Source of the DNA: Tyto alba
Taxonomy: Eukaryota; Chordata; Aves; Strigiformes; Tytonidae
NCBI RefSeq assembly: GCF_018691265.1
Contig: NW_024881321.1
Coordinates: 19,569,698 to 19,633,697, forward strand
Direction of reading: 5' to 3'
DNA: 64,000 bases
Both the position numbers and the translations under genes were made by a program. This document shows, in pieces, positions 10,128 to 21,484 of this stretch. Position 1 is the first letter of the stretch, and each line of letters begins with the position of its first letter. Below the pieces are notes generated by a model. The model was not told where the DNA came from. It did not search any database and worked only from the letters and a program-made list of their open reading frames with translations.

Positions 10128-13100
10128 GCTCCAAAAATTAATGTATTTTTGTAGACCTACTGCATTTCTAGATACAATCTACATTTTTTGCCAGCTGCAT
10201 GATGTTGAAAACATATTTATCGTTGTTTCCATTAATCTCATTACACAAGGTTTTCCTGTATGGGTACATATATACACACATAATATCACAGCTTCAGCAA
10301 TAAAACCATAGGATAAAAATTATCATGCTACAGTAGCATAGCATGAAATGCTTTCATTGCAAACTGTTTAGGGATTGAACCATTCTGCAATCTGCTGAAC
10401 TACTAACAAAGCCTCTCCTCATTTACATCAAGATTGTTTTTAAAGGTCTGACTCTGCATGCTTAGCTTGCTTTATTTTTTCCTCAGCTACCACCCTACAC
10501 TTCATCAGAAATTCAGCTCGGTCATATTTAATGACAACTACGCCATGCACACCACCAACACCTCTCACCTGGTGGTGTCAAAACACAAAAGCAAACATGA
10601 AGTAATTACATCTACAACACATCTCTGAGGTAAACTCTGTGGTGCCAAATTGCCACCTCTTCTTGAGTGGAGCACAGTAACTGCTCATAACACCCTGCAA
10701 TAGAACAGTGCAGTAAATGGATGTATATTAAGCACAACAAATTTTGCTGAAAGTACTAACAGGGTGAAAGGGAGTTTAAAAACTTGCTTTTAATGTTTCA
10801 AACACTTTTCTAAAGAGAGAATTATCACTGTCATCAGCTTTTCCATCACTGCAGTTATCAAATGGCTAGTGAATGCCATCTTACAATCTCCTTATAAGAA
10901 GACCCCTGTCATGCTCCCATTTCAGAGACAGAAAACTAATGAAACAAAAAACTTGAAGTCCAAATTTCTCCTGATTTCAAGGGGTCAGTCAGAGATGCGC
11001 AAGTACTGGATTTTTTTTTTTTTTTTTTTCTGAAGGCTTGGCATTTTGGTGTTGGATAGGCCAAAATCATAGCTTCTATTGTCTGTCTAACATGTTGCAT
11101 AGTGGCTCAGATAGGACATCTATGAAAAAAAGAAGTTATAACTGCATTAGAAATCTCCTGTTTAGAGACCACTTATGAAAAGTTTGATAACTGCAGTGAT
11201 GGGCGAGGCTTTGTTCATCTGAATGGAGATTCTTCCTAGAACTCCTGAGATTTGCCTATACAGCATTTTGGTTGCTAAAAGTTTTCTTGAATTCCACTCT
11301 TCATCTGAAAAATAATAATAACGTAGGGACTAACTTTGACATATAGGCACTCATCAGCATTTACACCTCTTGATATTTGCGCTACTGATTTAGACCACTT
11401 GGGTCCAAATACAAAGAGTTTAAGGGGAAATATGAAGAAGGCTGTTGCATGAAAAAGGGAGAGGACTAAAATAGTCAGGAAGAAATACTGAAGAGAACGA
11501 TGCATCAGTCCTGAAAAATTCATGCTTAATTCTAAGGTGAAGAAAGAGATCTATTTCTATTCCTTATTTATAATCCTGAGCTCTCAATTTGGCTGAGGCA
11601 CCAAACATCTGTCATTTTTGGGAGAAAACCAGGGTGAGATGATACTATCCTATTCTCTAGTTCAGGGATAGTTGAGTCCTTATTCTTCCTCTGATGAGAA
11701 GCAGCAATTTTAATCCAAATTCCCCCTCCTCTCAGAGGGAGCACTCTATGCGCTGGTATGGCTAATATTTTTAGATATTTTCTCTTAATTTCACCTCTTC
11801 AAATTGTCCTACCTCGTATTTTATATATATGTATAGGTACACTGGACTGGGGAGTAGATAACAGATCCTGCAGTGGAGTGTCTGAACCAGCAATGAAATT
11901 TACAGAAATAAAAATGTAAATCTCACACATGTAGGCTACATTTAAAAGAAATATCTGGAAAATAATGGGTGAACTGGACAATAAGGCAGAACCGACCATA
12001 TAAATGGATCTTCAGCCAGCATCCTTGGCACCTTGGCACCTTGAGCCTTTTCATATTCCTTTATTTTCACAAGTTTGTATCTCAGGGATTGCTCCTGGGA
12101 CATAGTGAAGCCCTAGAGCCCATGAATCCTCTCCAAAAAGTTCATCTACATTTCAAGGAGTGGGGAATGTTACTTAATTCTGTTTAAGAGAAACTCTGCC
12201 ATAATTGATATCATTTCCTTCTTAGTCTGGACCAGTCCAAAGACCTCAGTGAATTCATCCATTAGATGAGTCTCTGTTCCCACTCAGAACAAGGCAATGC
12301 TGTCTCTTTGCTCAAGTTGAACCCTTCCATCTGCCACAGTGACTTTCAGCTGAATAAAAATGAAATCTGACTTTAGGTGTTTCAGCTTGTCTCTTCCAAT
12401 TCACTGAAAAGATTACATCTTCTGTAACTAAGGTGCCAGATGCCAGACATCAGCACAGAAGGTTGAGTCCTGCAGGCAGGTTGAGCCTAGAGTACACCAC
12501 TCCCCAACGTGTAAAAGACCTTCTGGTCCTTCTTCTGCCTTGGCTTCACTACCTGGACTTCAGAGATGTTCAGCTGTGATGAGCTACTCACAATATGTTA
12601 AGTAATGTATTAAATATAAAATATATTAAGTAATAAATCCAACTGTTTTTCACATCAAAAGCATTATCTGAAATGTAACAGCTTAACCATGGGACATGAC
12701 CTACCAGGGGGGTAAAGAGGATAGAAGCTTTCATGTTCACCACAAGCATGAACTCAGGTATTTCAGTCTCTTTTTAGAATTTGACCATCAGACAGCAACA
12801 CAGAGCACTTATCTATATGATATGCTAGGCACTTTGGCTCAGGCTGCATTCAGGCTGTTCTTATTAAGCCTTAGGAGAGCAGTAAAACAAACTTAAAAGC
12901 TATGACATAACATTTTCTTTGGGATGGAAGAAATGTGAATGTACCTGAAATATGTTTAGTTATTTTTCAATTAACACAAAAAATAACACTGTTCTCAGCC
13001 AGTATTAATTTAGTCACTAGTGCCACTAACGTGGTGTTATTGTGCTTTCATTTACATCAGAAGAAAATTAATGCTGCATGTCTTCTTGCTTTTAGTGTGA

Positions 13101-14656
13101 TGCTACAAGTCATGTGAATGAAACTTGCAACACTAGTATTTTAGTGTATCAAGAATTTTTCTTAAATATCTGATTCATTATGATTGTATATTGGTTTTAT
13201 TTCCAAATAGATCAGTAGCAAGTACTCCAAAGTATGAAGTTAATTATATTAATATATATATTTATACACTCAGGGAAGTAATGAATAAACCAAAGTCAAG
13301 ACATAACATTATGAGACAATATAGACTTCAAGAGATAGCAGAAATCATTTATAAATTGAAATGGTGATAAAAAGACACAGACATGATTATTTTTTTAAAT
13401 TATATTGTTATGTCTCATGGAGATAGTAGATAGTGTCTTCCTAGAGGAAGAAGGAAAACATGAAAATCAAGTTCATGAAGAGAGAGTGGAGGAATTTAAA
13501 TATGTAGAGCACGGTTTTCAAAAGCACTGACCTTTGGCTTGAGCTATCTTTCAAATGAAGTCAACTGTGAAAGTGTTATTGACTTCCACGGGGGCAGAGT
13601 CATGCCCCCACTACATTCTCTCAGTAATTCCACCTGTGAAATCTGAAATGCATTTAGGTCTCAATGAGCCACATCCAGTAGATCTGACATGGAATCTAAT
13701 GATGTGTAAGATAATGAAATAAACTCTTTGCAATTCTTGCAGACAAGAACCTGTGGAAAACACAGAACTATCATCTGTGATTAAGAAGTGATTCACGGTA
13801 TATAACACCCCAAAATCTACTGACCCACGACTGAAATGTTGACTGGGGACACAATGAACATAATCAGTCTTCTTGAGTTTCTGCTAGAGATAACCAGACC
13901 TTTTCTAGTCATGCACAGTGGAGAGGACAAGATGAAAGAAGGACACCAGGACTTCCGAGTTCCTTGTCTGTATTGCCTTCAAAGAAATCTGTTGCTCTGC
14001 ATGGATTGCAAAGTGGAGGAGAGAAGGAATGGATGAGTAGCCATAAGCTATTGTTAGCCTTCAGGAATAACCTAGGGTTTCCTTCCAGAATTTCAGGTTT
14101 GAGGTGAATTAATGTTCATAATAAACAAATCAACACAAGATATGTTTTTCTAGAAGTGTTGTGGGGTTGAGGTTTGGTTTTTGTGTGTAATAGATGTGGA
14201 AATTATTTCCTTTTTGGTCAAAGAACTGCCAGAAGGAGGATAAGGGATCAGGATCACGGACTGTCAGGAGCCTTGAAATATTCCTTGGTTATGCATCTAC
14301 TGACAAATAATAGAGGACCATGAGGTGACCTTGGGCAGTGGGTCTCTGACCATATTGTTTAACTGTTAACTTGTTCCCTGTCTCTGTTGTGGACTCCTCC
14401 AACTATCTTGCTTCAGGAGAAAAATCTGTAGACAGTCTGACAGATAGCTGTCCACACCAAGAACTCCCAAGAGTCAGTATGCACCAGGCTTGGCTTCTTT
14501 CTCTGCACACAGCCCTCCAGCATTACCCCAGTGTATTTTGCAGTCCTAGACATTCCACATGGTCTCACACCCTACCACACTCCCAGGACATGTAGTTCCA
14601 CACTCTTTCTGAAACCTTTAACTGAACACCCCCACACACACATACACCCCCAACAT
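10128..14656. other. Gene-free stretch with a T19 run
   Basis: No gene is recognised. A 19-base T homopolymer lies at 11011-11029. A small nested palindrome with ATGCTAC/GTAGCAT arms lies near 10324-10338. A triple 'ttggcacc'-like run lies near 12024-12042. Open frames are short and lack domains. Confidence 0.65.
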
Positions 14657-14724
14657 AAAAAAAAAAAAACCAACAACAACAACAAAAAACCAAACAAAAA
14701 CAAACAAACAAACAAAAAAAAACA
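14657..14724. repeat. A-rich CAAA/CAAC simple repeat
   Basis: An A12 run is followed by CAA triplets and CAAA/CAAAA units, with no G in the tract. It is similar in make-up to the tract at 15893-16000. No retroelement body is recognisable next to it, so it is called a simple repeat. Confidence 0.85.
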
Positions 14725-15184
14725 CTAGGCAGAAACAATATATTTATATAAGTGAGGATTCCATGGACACCACACAAGGCTGAAGAAGATCCAGGGAAAA
14801 TCACCTTGTGGTGTGGATGTTCAGCCTAGTTCCAGAGCAAGCTGACTCTCATAAGTATAATACAAATCAGTGTGTGCTATCTGATCTTTGGGGAAGGGTA
14901 CAGTGATATAAATCTACCTACACTGCCTACTTCACTTTCTGCATAAGCAGAATAACAAAATTGCTTTCATACATCCACATAGCTTTACTTTTTCTTCCAA
15001 CCTCTTTCACAAATATGATGTTAACTTCCCAAGTCAAGCTTTAGATTACCCAGGCTGCAATTTATTTTCTATTAATAAGAGGCAGGCTTTTCTATGGCAG
15101 CAGTAGAATGAATTCCAACATGGTGAGTCAATGCATTTATGGACCCACAGCCATTATTTATGAATTGTACCAAACCCCTTCCCT
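14725..15184. other. Unique spacer
   Basis: No gene or recognisable element is seen between the two A-rich tracts on the left side of the ancient CR1-like piece. Confidence 0.55.
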
Positions 15185-15325
15185 GACAGTCATTAGTCCA
15201 ACTTGCTCTTAAAAATTTCAGTGATGGAGATTTCACAAATTCCCCAAACAGTATATGCCAGTCAACATCTACTCTTGCCCTTCCACACTTTCTAGTGATT
15301 TCCTTATCATCAAAACCAACAAGAT
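15185..15325 (-). mobile_element. Ancient CR1/L3-like LINE fragment, antisense
   Basis: The plus strand shows 'ttagtccaacttgctctt', then 'tttcagtgatggagatttcaca', then 'ccccaaacagtatatgccag' and a degraded 'ctagtgatttccttatca'. In order and spacing this resembles the reverse complement of an ancient CR1/L3-clade 3' region. Similarity is weak, and a more sensitive search could instead place it in L2. Confidence 0.45.
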
Positions 15326-15892
15326 GCATGAAGCGATTGTGTGGTCTTGAAGGTATCCCTCAAAACCTTACAGCTTTTATAGGACACAGCAGGACACAAA
15401 CAGTGTGCAACCCACAAAGTATCCTGACTTACCAAAGCAAATCAGCCTGAAGGGGTTTAAACTGTCAAACATCTATTTTCAAAGACCACCTCAGCTGACA
15501 TCTCAGCCACTCACCCTAGGAACAAAGGAACTGCTTTTCTCAAGTGCTATTCAAGAGTTTTCTCTAGTGCTTGCACAAAGCCGGAGTATGTTTTCCTATC
15601 ATTAATAGAAAGAGGTAGACCAGGTAGGTCATAGCTGCTCTCCAGAGATGACAATTCATCTCTCTTTGACAGGAATTGTTTAAGGACATTGGGGTAATTA
15701 GAAACCCAGGCACTTAGTCTAATTGTCTAAAATTTGGTTTGATGAATCCTGCACATTATTCTTTACTAGAGGTAGATTTTGTTCTGTTTGTGCAGGATTT
15801 TGCACGCTGGGGTCCTGGTGCTGTATCAGTCAGTATCACAATGTAAGTAAATAATAGGCTGAAATAACAGAGGAAGAGGCTTTTGTCAGGAA

Positions 15893-16000
15893 AAACAATA
15901 AAACAAAAAAAAAAACAAAAACAACAACAAAAAAACACACACACAAAAAAAAAACAACCAAACAAACAAAAACCAAACAAAAAAACAAAAACAGAAACAA
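15893..16000. repeat. A-rich CAAA/CA simple repeat
   Basis: Over 100 bases consist almost only of A and C, in runs of A, CAA, CAAAA and a short ACACACACAC core. It sits about 1.2 kb from the similar tract at 14657-14724. Confidence 0.85.
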
Positions 16001-16050
16001 ACCCATAAAAACCATCCCATAAAACCACAGCACATTTGCATTGTTTGTTT

Positions 16051-16086
16051 CTCAAATGTGTCATGTGTCTCAAATGTGTCATGTCC
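16051..16086. repeat. 18-bp tandem duplication
   Basis: Unit 'tctcaaatgtgtcatgt' plus one base is present twice head to tail (16051-16068, 16069-16086), differing only at the last base. It immediately follows the A-rich tract, which suggests slippage during replication. Confidence 0.9.
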
Positions 16087-16278
16087 TATTATATCCCATC
16101 ACACTAATCTAATGTGACCAACAGACTCCAAACAGAATAAAGAAAAAACTTGATCTTAAGCCAGAATAATACAGTGCAGCAGAAGAAGACGATGTATGAA
16201 GAAGGCTTTGTGCCACAGTATTAACTGGTGAAGTTCTAGAATAAGAAATAATTTTCAGTCACATAAGTAAGATGCGTA

Positions 16279-16316
16279 CTGAGTAAAACTAAGGATTCTG
16301 AGTAAAAATAAGGATT
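16279..16316. repeat. 19-bp tandem duplication
   Basis: Unit 'ctgagtaaaactaaggatt' (16279-16297) is repeated directly at 16298-16316 with a single C-to-A change. Near identity implies a fairly recent local duplication. Confidence 0.9.
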
Positions 16317-19300
16317 TTCCCTAACACATATTAAAGCACCTTGGAATTGTGCAAACTGGATTTGTATAGAAGCTTTATGTCTTAAAAACATCAATTGTCT
16401 TCAAAATAAATTCTATTTCTAAATAGTACAAGGAAACAAGAACATAGATTTGGACCGATGTGCACAAAGATCTCTGAGACAACACACTAGAGGTAGAAAT
16501 AATTATGCCTGTCATGAAGGTTCTTCCACTTCCTTATAGTATAGGATTCATCTCACTATTTAAAATCCATTTATTGACATCTAGCCAATCATATAGGAAC
16601 CTGTTACAGTCCATGAAGGGAAATGAGCACCTCTGGAGTTCAGCTCATGCTGCCTATCTGACAAACCTAAAATATGTTTTTTCCTAAATAGTTCAGAAGT
16701 GGATTCAGATCTACCTGAGTTGACAGTGAAACTCAACACTGGGATGTATATCCATCAATGCTCCTTGTAACACTCTTTTCTCCTTGCAGTTTCCTGCAGA
16801 AAAAGGAAAGCACACAATCATGTGAATATGGAGAATCATTACTCTTGTTTTAGGAACCAGGTTTTCAATCTGGTAACAAATACCTGGATAAAATTCCACT
16901 TTTAAAACATTCTTCAGACATTGGTTTTCCTGTGAAAATATTAGGAAGGTTGTAAAAAAAATAAAAAAAAAAACCAATACCTTTGCTCTTTAAAAAGAGT
17001 ATAAGATATGTGGTTAACAACATTTTTCATACAAAGTGGGTTTGAAGGATTCCATAGTAGTATTTAGCAAAACCCATCTACTATGAGGTTTCCCTGGCTG
17101 TGTTATTGTTTTAGGTCAGATCAGGAATGTATTGTTGAAGTGAACTCCCTGGTTATTCCCACTTGCTGTCTTGGTTCCTATTGTGGCATGACCTCAGGGA
17201 ACCACATGCTTTGCGGATGGAGCTGAATCCCAGGCTGTTCTTCAGGAACCACTTAACACCCTTCAACAGCTGAGAGGGGCAACACTCAAAATAAGAACAG
17301 AGTTAATCTAAACTCACCCTCCACTACAAAATGAAGCAGTGTGGATGTTATTGCAGGTGGTCACTTGCAACAGTTTTCCCTGTGGGTCTGGTCCTATTGT
17401 TCCACCTCTCTTCTAATGTAGACATAACCCCAGCAAACCTAAAAAGACAAAGAGCTGGTCTCATCAAAGTAAATGATGACTGATTTCAAGAGGAATGCAG
17501 AAGTTTGCAAGTTTTCAGGAGACTTATTCAGTGGTTCTCTACAGCAGAAGTTAAACATCACGTTGTCTGTTTTCACTGTTTTACCTGTGTATTAAGGTAA
17601 ATTTTACCTGTTTTCTGCCCTTTTATTTGGGGGTTGAGCTGCAACCCCCAAAGGAGAGAAGATTCAATGCTCACAACAGCAGAATCATGTATGCCTGTTG
17701 CTGGTGAACAGAATTGCTGAGCTGCTGACAGCTCTAAGTAAACGGGATCATTTAAAACATCACATATACTCTGTGCATTTATGCTCTTTATCGTTCTTAT
17801 CTCACCATGAGCAGAGATAGTTACACTGATTCATGGTTGGTGGCACCATTCCACAAACTCGCATCTCACAAAAGTAAAAACAAATCAATAATCATTCTGT
17901 AGGAACTAGAAGAACACTGCCCACAATCAAATTTACTCCAAGTTTACAGATAGCTTATTAACTACCCAAATCAAGAGCATATTTTAAATAATGCATAACA
18001 ATGTGATCAAGATGAGAAGGTTGGTGAAATGATGCCATTTGTTTGCTTCATACAAAAATTGGGTTCCATCAACTTAATGCCTTTTTTCTCCATCTAAATT
18101 TAATATGTTTAATTTCAGAGTGAGTTTTGATCAATGTGTCCAAATGACTTTTAAATGCTTAGATAAGGTTTTATCAGTCTTCATTTTTCTCATTGGAGGC
18201 TGGATAATATGTTCAGTGATATATAAAAGCTGTAGCTCATTCCTGGTTTAAAAAAAAAAATTAAAAAAAAGACAGGTTTTATTTAAATTATCTGCTCTTT
18301 GGTTAAGAAGTGCCCTAAATTTAAAACAACATAAACATTTTTTCCTTATTTCACTTATGACTAGTTACTAGATTAATGCCCTTACCCATCACTGTAGTGT
18401 TTTCTACTTTATTATGCATTTTTCTTATTGAATAGTCCTTTGTTTCTCAACAGATAGTTTAGATTTTTAATATTGTTAGTGTTGAGAGATAAACGCTTAG
18501 GTACATATTGGAGAGTAATAAATTGTGTTGAACATTGATAAACTAACGCAATTACTAGCAAGGTCACAGAGTCAGCTAATTTAGAAATATCAGTACTCGG
18601 ATTTTGAGTTGTCCCCTGGAGAACTGCAGCCACTTTATTAAAGCAGGAGGGTGAGGAGAAAATGGTACATTAGGATTGATCTTTTGATCTAATTGTGGAC
18701 CTCTGCCATTCCTTGTTTGACCAAAAGTGCTTAGCAAGCAAGAGGAAACACAGTTCAACTAATTGAGGAACATCCCTTAAAAGCCAAAGGGATTGTGGGA
18801 AAAAGAAAAAAAATGCAATTTGTACAGTTTTATGGTGTTAGTTATCAATGAAAAGGTGTAAATACTGTACAATTAATCTTTGCTTTTCACGTGGGAATTT
18901 TTGAGGCTTGCAGACATATCACAATCATACTTCCAATGTGTTCAAGCAACTAATTTTCTTATACTGCTGAAGTCCCAATTAAACAATATTAAAAATTAGT
19001 AATATTTTCTATGTTGTAATGTAAGACCCCAGCAAAAACACTCAGACACTAAGCAAAAACCAGTACTGTTGGGCAACATATCAGAAATACTATGGTGTGT
19101 TCCCATTGCACAAAAAAAAAAAGAAGTCCATCTGCTTCAGAGAGCTAAAATGAGGCCCATATTCAAACTTAAATGTATTTTCTTCAATTAAAAATGCCTT
19201 CATTTACCTTTTTTGATCTCTCTACCTGATGTGTATCTGTTTATTATACCATACTGGAATCACTAGGATAATACAACTTTAAAAGTTATTAATTAGTGGA

Positions 19301-19537
19301 CTGGCATGCCAGAACTAAGGGTAACAATAATGGGACATGTACCATTGTCTCTATAGAACTGTTTTAAGTTGTTTCTAGCCAGTAGTAACTGGGAATCATT
19401 ACCTTCTGAAAGGTAGTTGGCTGCCTATCTCAAATGAACAGAGAAAATTATTTATTAAAGGACACATGACAACTCCATCAAAATAATATTGTCATCATAG
19501 GTAGTGCGTAATCATCATATTGGAAAATTTTTGTTGA
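16317..19537. other. Gene-free stretch with a strong hairpin
   Basis: No gene is recognised. An 11-bp perfect inverted repeat lies at 17626-17652. The segment around 18780-18900 has repetitive-free AT-rich sequence with words of the kind seen in conserved non-coding elements, but nothing specific can be claimed. Confidence 0.6.
17626..17652. repeat. Perfect inverted repeat (11-bp arms, 5-nt loop)
   Basis: The left arm TTTGGGGGTTG (17626-17636) and right arm CAACCCCCAAA (17642-17652) are exact reverse complements separated by AGCTG. Either strand could fold into a stable hairpin. No poly-T stretch or known RNA motif adjoins it and no function can be assigned. Confidence 0.85.
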
Positions 19538-19612
19538 CTTTCTCTCTGTCTCTTTCCTTCCTTCTCCCCTCTCTCTCTCCCTCCCTCTCTCCTTCCCTCT
19601 TTCCCTCTTCCT
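19538..19612. repeat. Polypyrimidine tract, CT/CCTT-rich
   Basis: Seventy-five bases contain a single purine (the G at 19548), in runs of TC, CCTT and CCCT. Long homopurine-homopyrimidine tracts can form triplex (H-DNA) structures and are prone to slippage. No acceptor-site AG or exon-like frame follows directly. Confidence 0.9.
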
Positions 19613-21403
19613 AATTTGTTTCAGCATAAACAGCTGCAGGAATGAAGCACTCATACTGATGTTAAAAACTGCAAGAGGAAAATGCTTCTAATGTGTTTCA
19701 GTTTGGAGATTTGGGGCTTTGTATCTTTTTCATGTCGACATTATTTCATGGACAGTCAGAGACATTGGGATACAGCTGCAGCTCTTGACATCTACATTTG
19801 GACACATTTAGGTATCTACAAGGCATACATTCGATGAGAGCTGGGTATCTAAGATCTTATTGTGGTCACTTGGGACCAAGTCACAGTCAGAGGAGTCTAG
19901 AAAGCTGTTCAGATGACAGTACATGTAAGATGAACATTGACTGTACTAACTAGTCCATTGCCCATACACAGACACCTAGTGCAGTCTGAAAGTACCTAAT
20001 ACCATGGAAGCAGGGAGCTACACATAATTTACCCTACTTCTCAGCCATGTATTGTATACCTTGGCAGTCTGCAGTTTCAATTCTCATGTCTATGTTGGAA
20101 TGAAACAGGGTAACTTCTGACTCAGTATTTCTGAAATGTTGTGAAGGATTTAAATATAATTCAATAGAAAAAGAAATATAAATATATATTAAACTTGAAG
20201 TATAATTTCGGGGTTCTGGTATGCATTAAGTACCAAAATAACTTTGGGCTTTTTGGGTTTTGTTCTCTGTGTGATTTTGATGTGCAATGAAATCAGACCT
20301 CAAAAGTTTAAATTTTCTGAGGTGGTTTTTATTTCTTTACTTCTATAATCAATCACTGGCTTGAGTAGAGAGGCGATGGCCTGTCATCCTTTCTGAGCAG
20401 AGTTCAACACAGTACTACTTCAGGATCTTTGTTGTGCCTTTATCGGGGAACTCAGTTCCAGGTCTGTCAGTTTTTCAGCTTTGAAAAACATAACCCTTAG
20501 TTTAAAACATTCTTATTTTTAAAAGTAGGATTTTGTATTACAGGTCTTAAGAAAATCTCTATTACTCTGGTATTAATACAACCCTCTCACAGACAGTCCC
20601 TCTTATTGCCACAGGCTTGTGTAGAGGTGTGAGCCACCAGGGTTTAATATGCATTCACATGGAAATGTGTCTCCTTTCAGCCTCCCATGAGAAACACTTT
20701 TGTCCTTATGAAATCTACAGAAAATTCCCAATTTACATTTGTTAATTAGAAAGCTTTATTCTAAATAGACTAATTAATTACAGCCACATTTACATTTTAA
20801 ATTTAAGTGATTATTTTAGAAGATTTTGTAGACTTCTAATTACAAGTGTTGTTATTCTCATTAGGATTTCAAGTGCTGTCCCAAATGAAAATGGCAATTG
20901 ATCTACTAAACCCCACAGAGTCATCCAGTTTAACTAGTTCTGTGTACTGCCTAATGCACACAAGCAGACACTGCCGTGTGACCAAGTGCATGCCAGCACC
21001 AAATAACTGTGGAAGAATGCCTCTTCCTGACAGAATCCAAGATCACTCAAGTGCTTGCAAAAGTGGAGTACAGGTTGCCCAGGCGGAAATAGGAAACTTG
21101 CTTGTCTCACTGCACAGCTTGATCAGGAACAAAGAGATGACAATTAAAAAAATAACTTTTGCTGGAAGATCAGGCATATGAAAACTGTATCAGGATCTTT
21201 AGGGACTTCTGTAGAAGTTATTATTTATGTAAGCAAGCTGCCACCAGGAGTACAGCAAGCAACAATATTTTGTTCGTAAAGAATTGGAACAAGATGGTCA
21301 CAAAATAGGGAAAAATTATACAGTAACATTAAAGTTTATTGGAAATTTTTTGGCCTCATATTACTCTTCAGGTCCTTATTCCTGAAATAGAATTCAGTTT
21401 GTG
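19613..21403. other. Gene-free stretch with an unassigned 111-codon frame
   Basis: A plus-strand frame at 20846-21181 is the longest here and is cysteine- and histidine-containing, but it matches no family I know and lacks splice or promoter context. The region 19956-20005 carries one copy of a short motif also seen at 42811 and 44170. Nothing else is assignable. Confidence 0.55.
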
Positions 21404-21484
21404 TAAAAAAAAAATAAAATTAAAATTAAAATTAAAATAATAATTAATAAATAATAACAAATAATAATTAATAATAATAATAAT
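21404..21484. repeat. AAATT/AAT low-complexity tract
   Basis: An A10 run passes into four tandem AAATT-type units, then AAT/TAAT triplets, ending at 21484. It is an AT-only tract apart from one C at 21458. Confidence 0.85.

Noticed and set aside
19538..19620. Polypyrimidine tract as a splice acceptor
   Set aside because: No AG-bounded exon-like open frame with a donor site follows it. The tract is better explained as a simple repeat.
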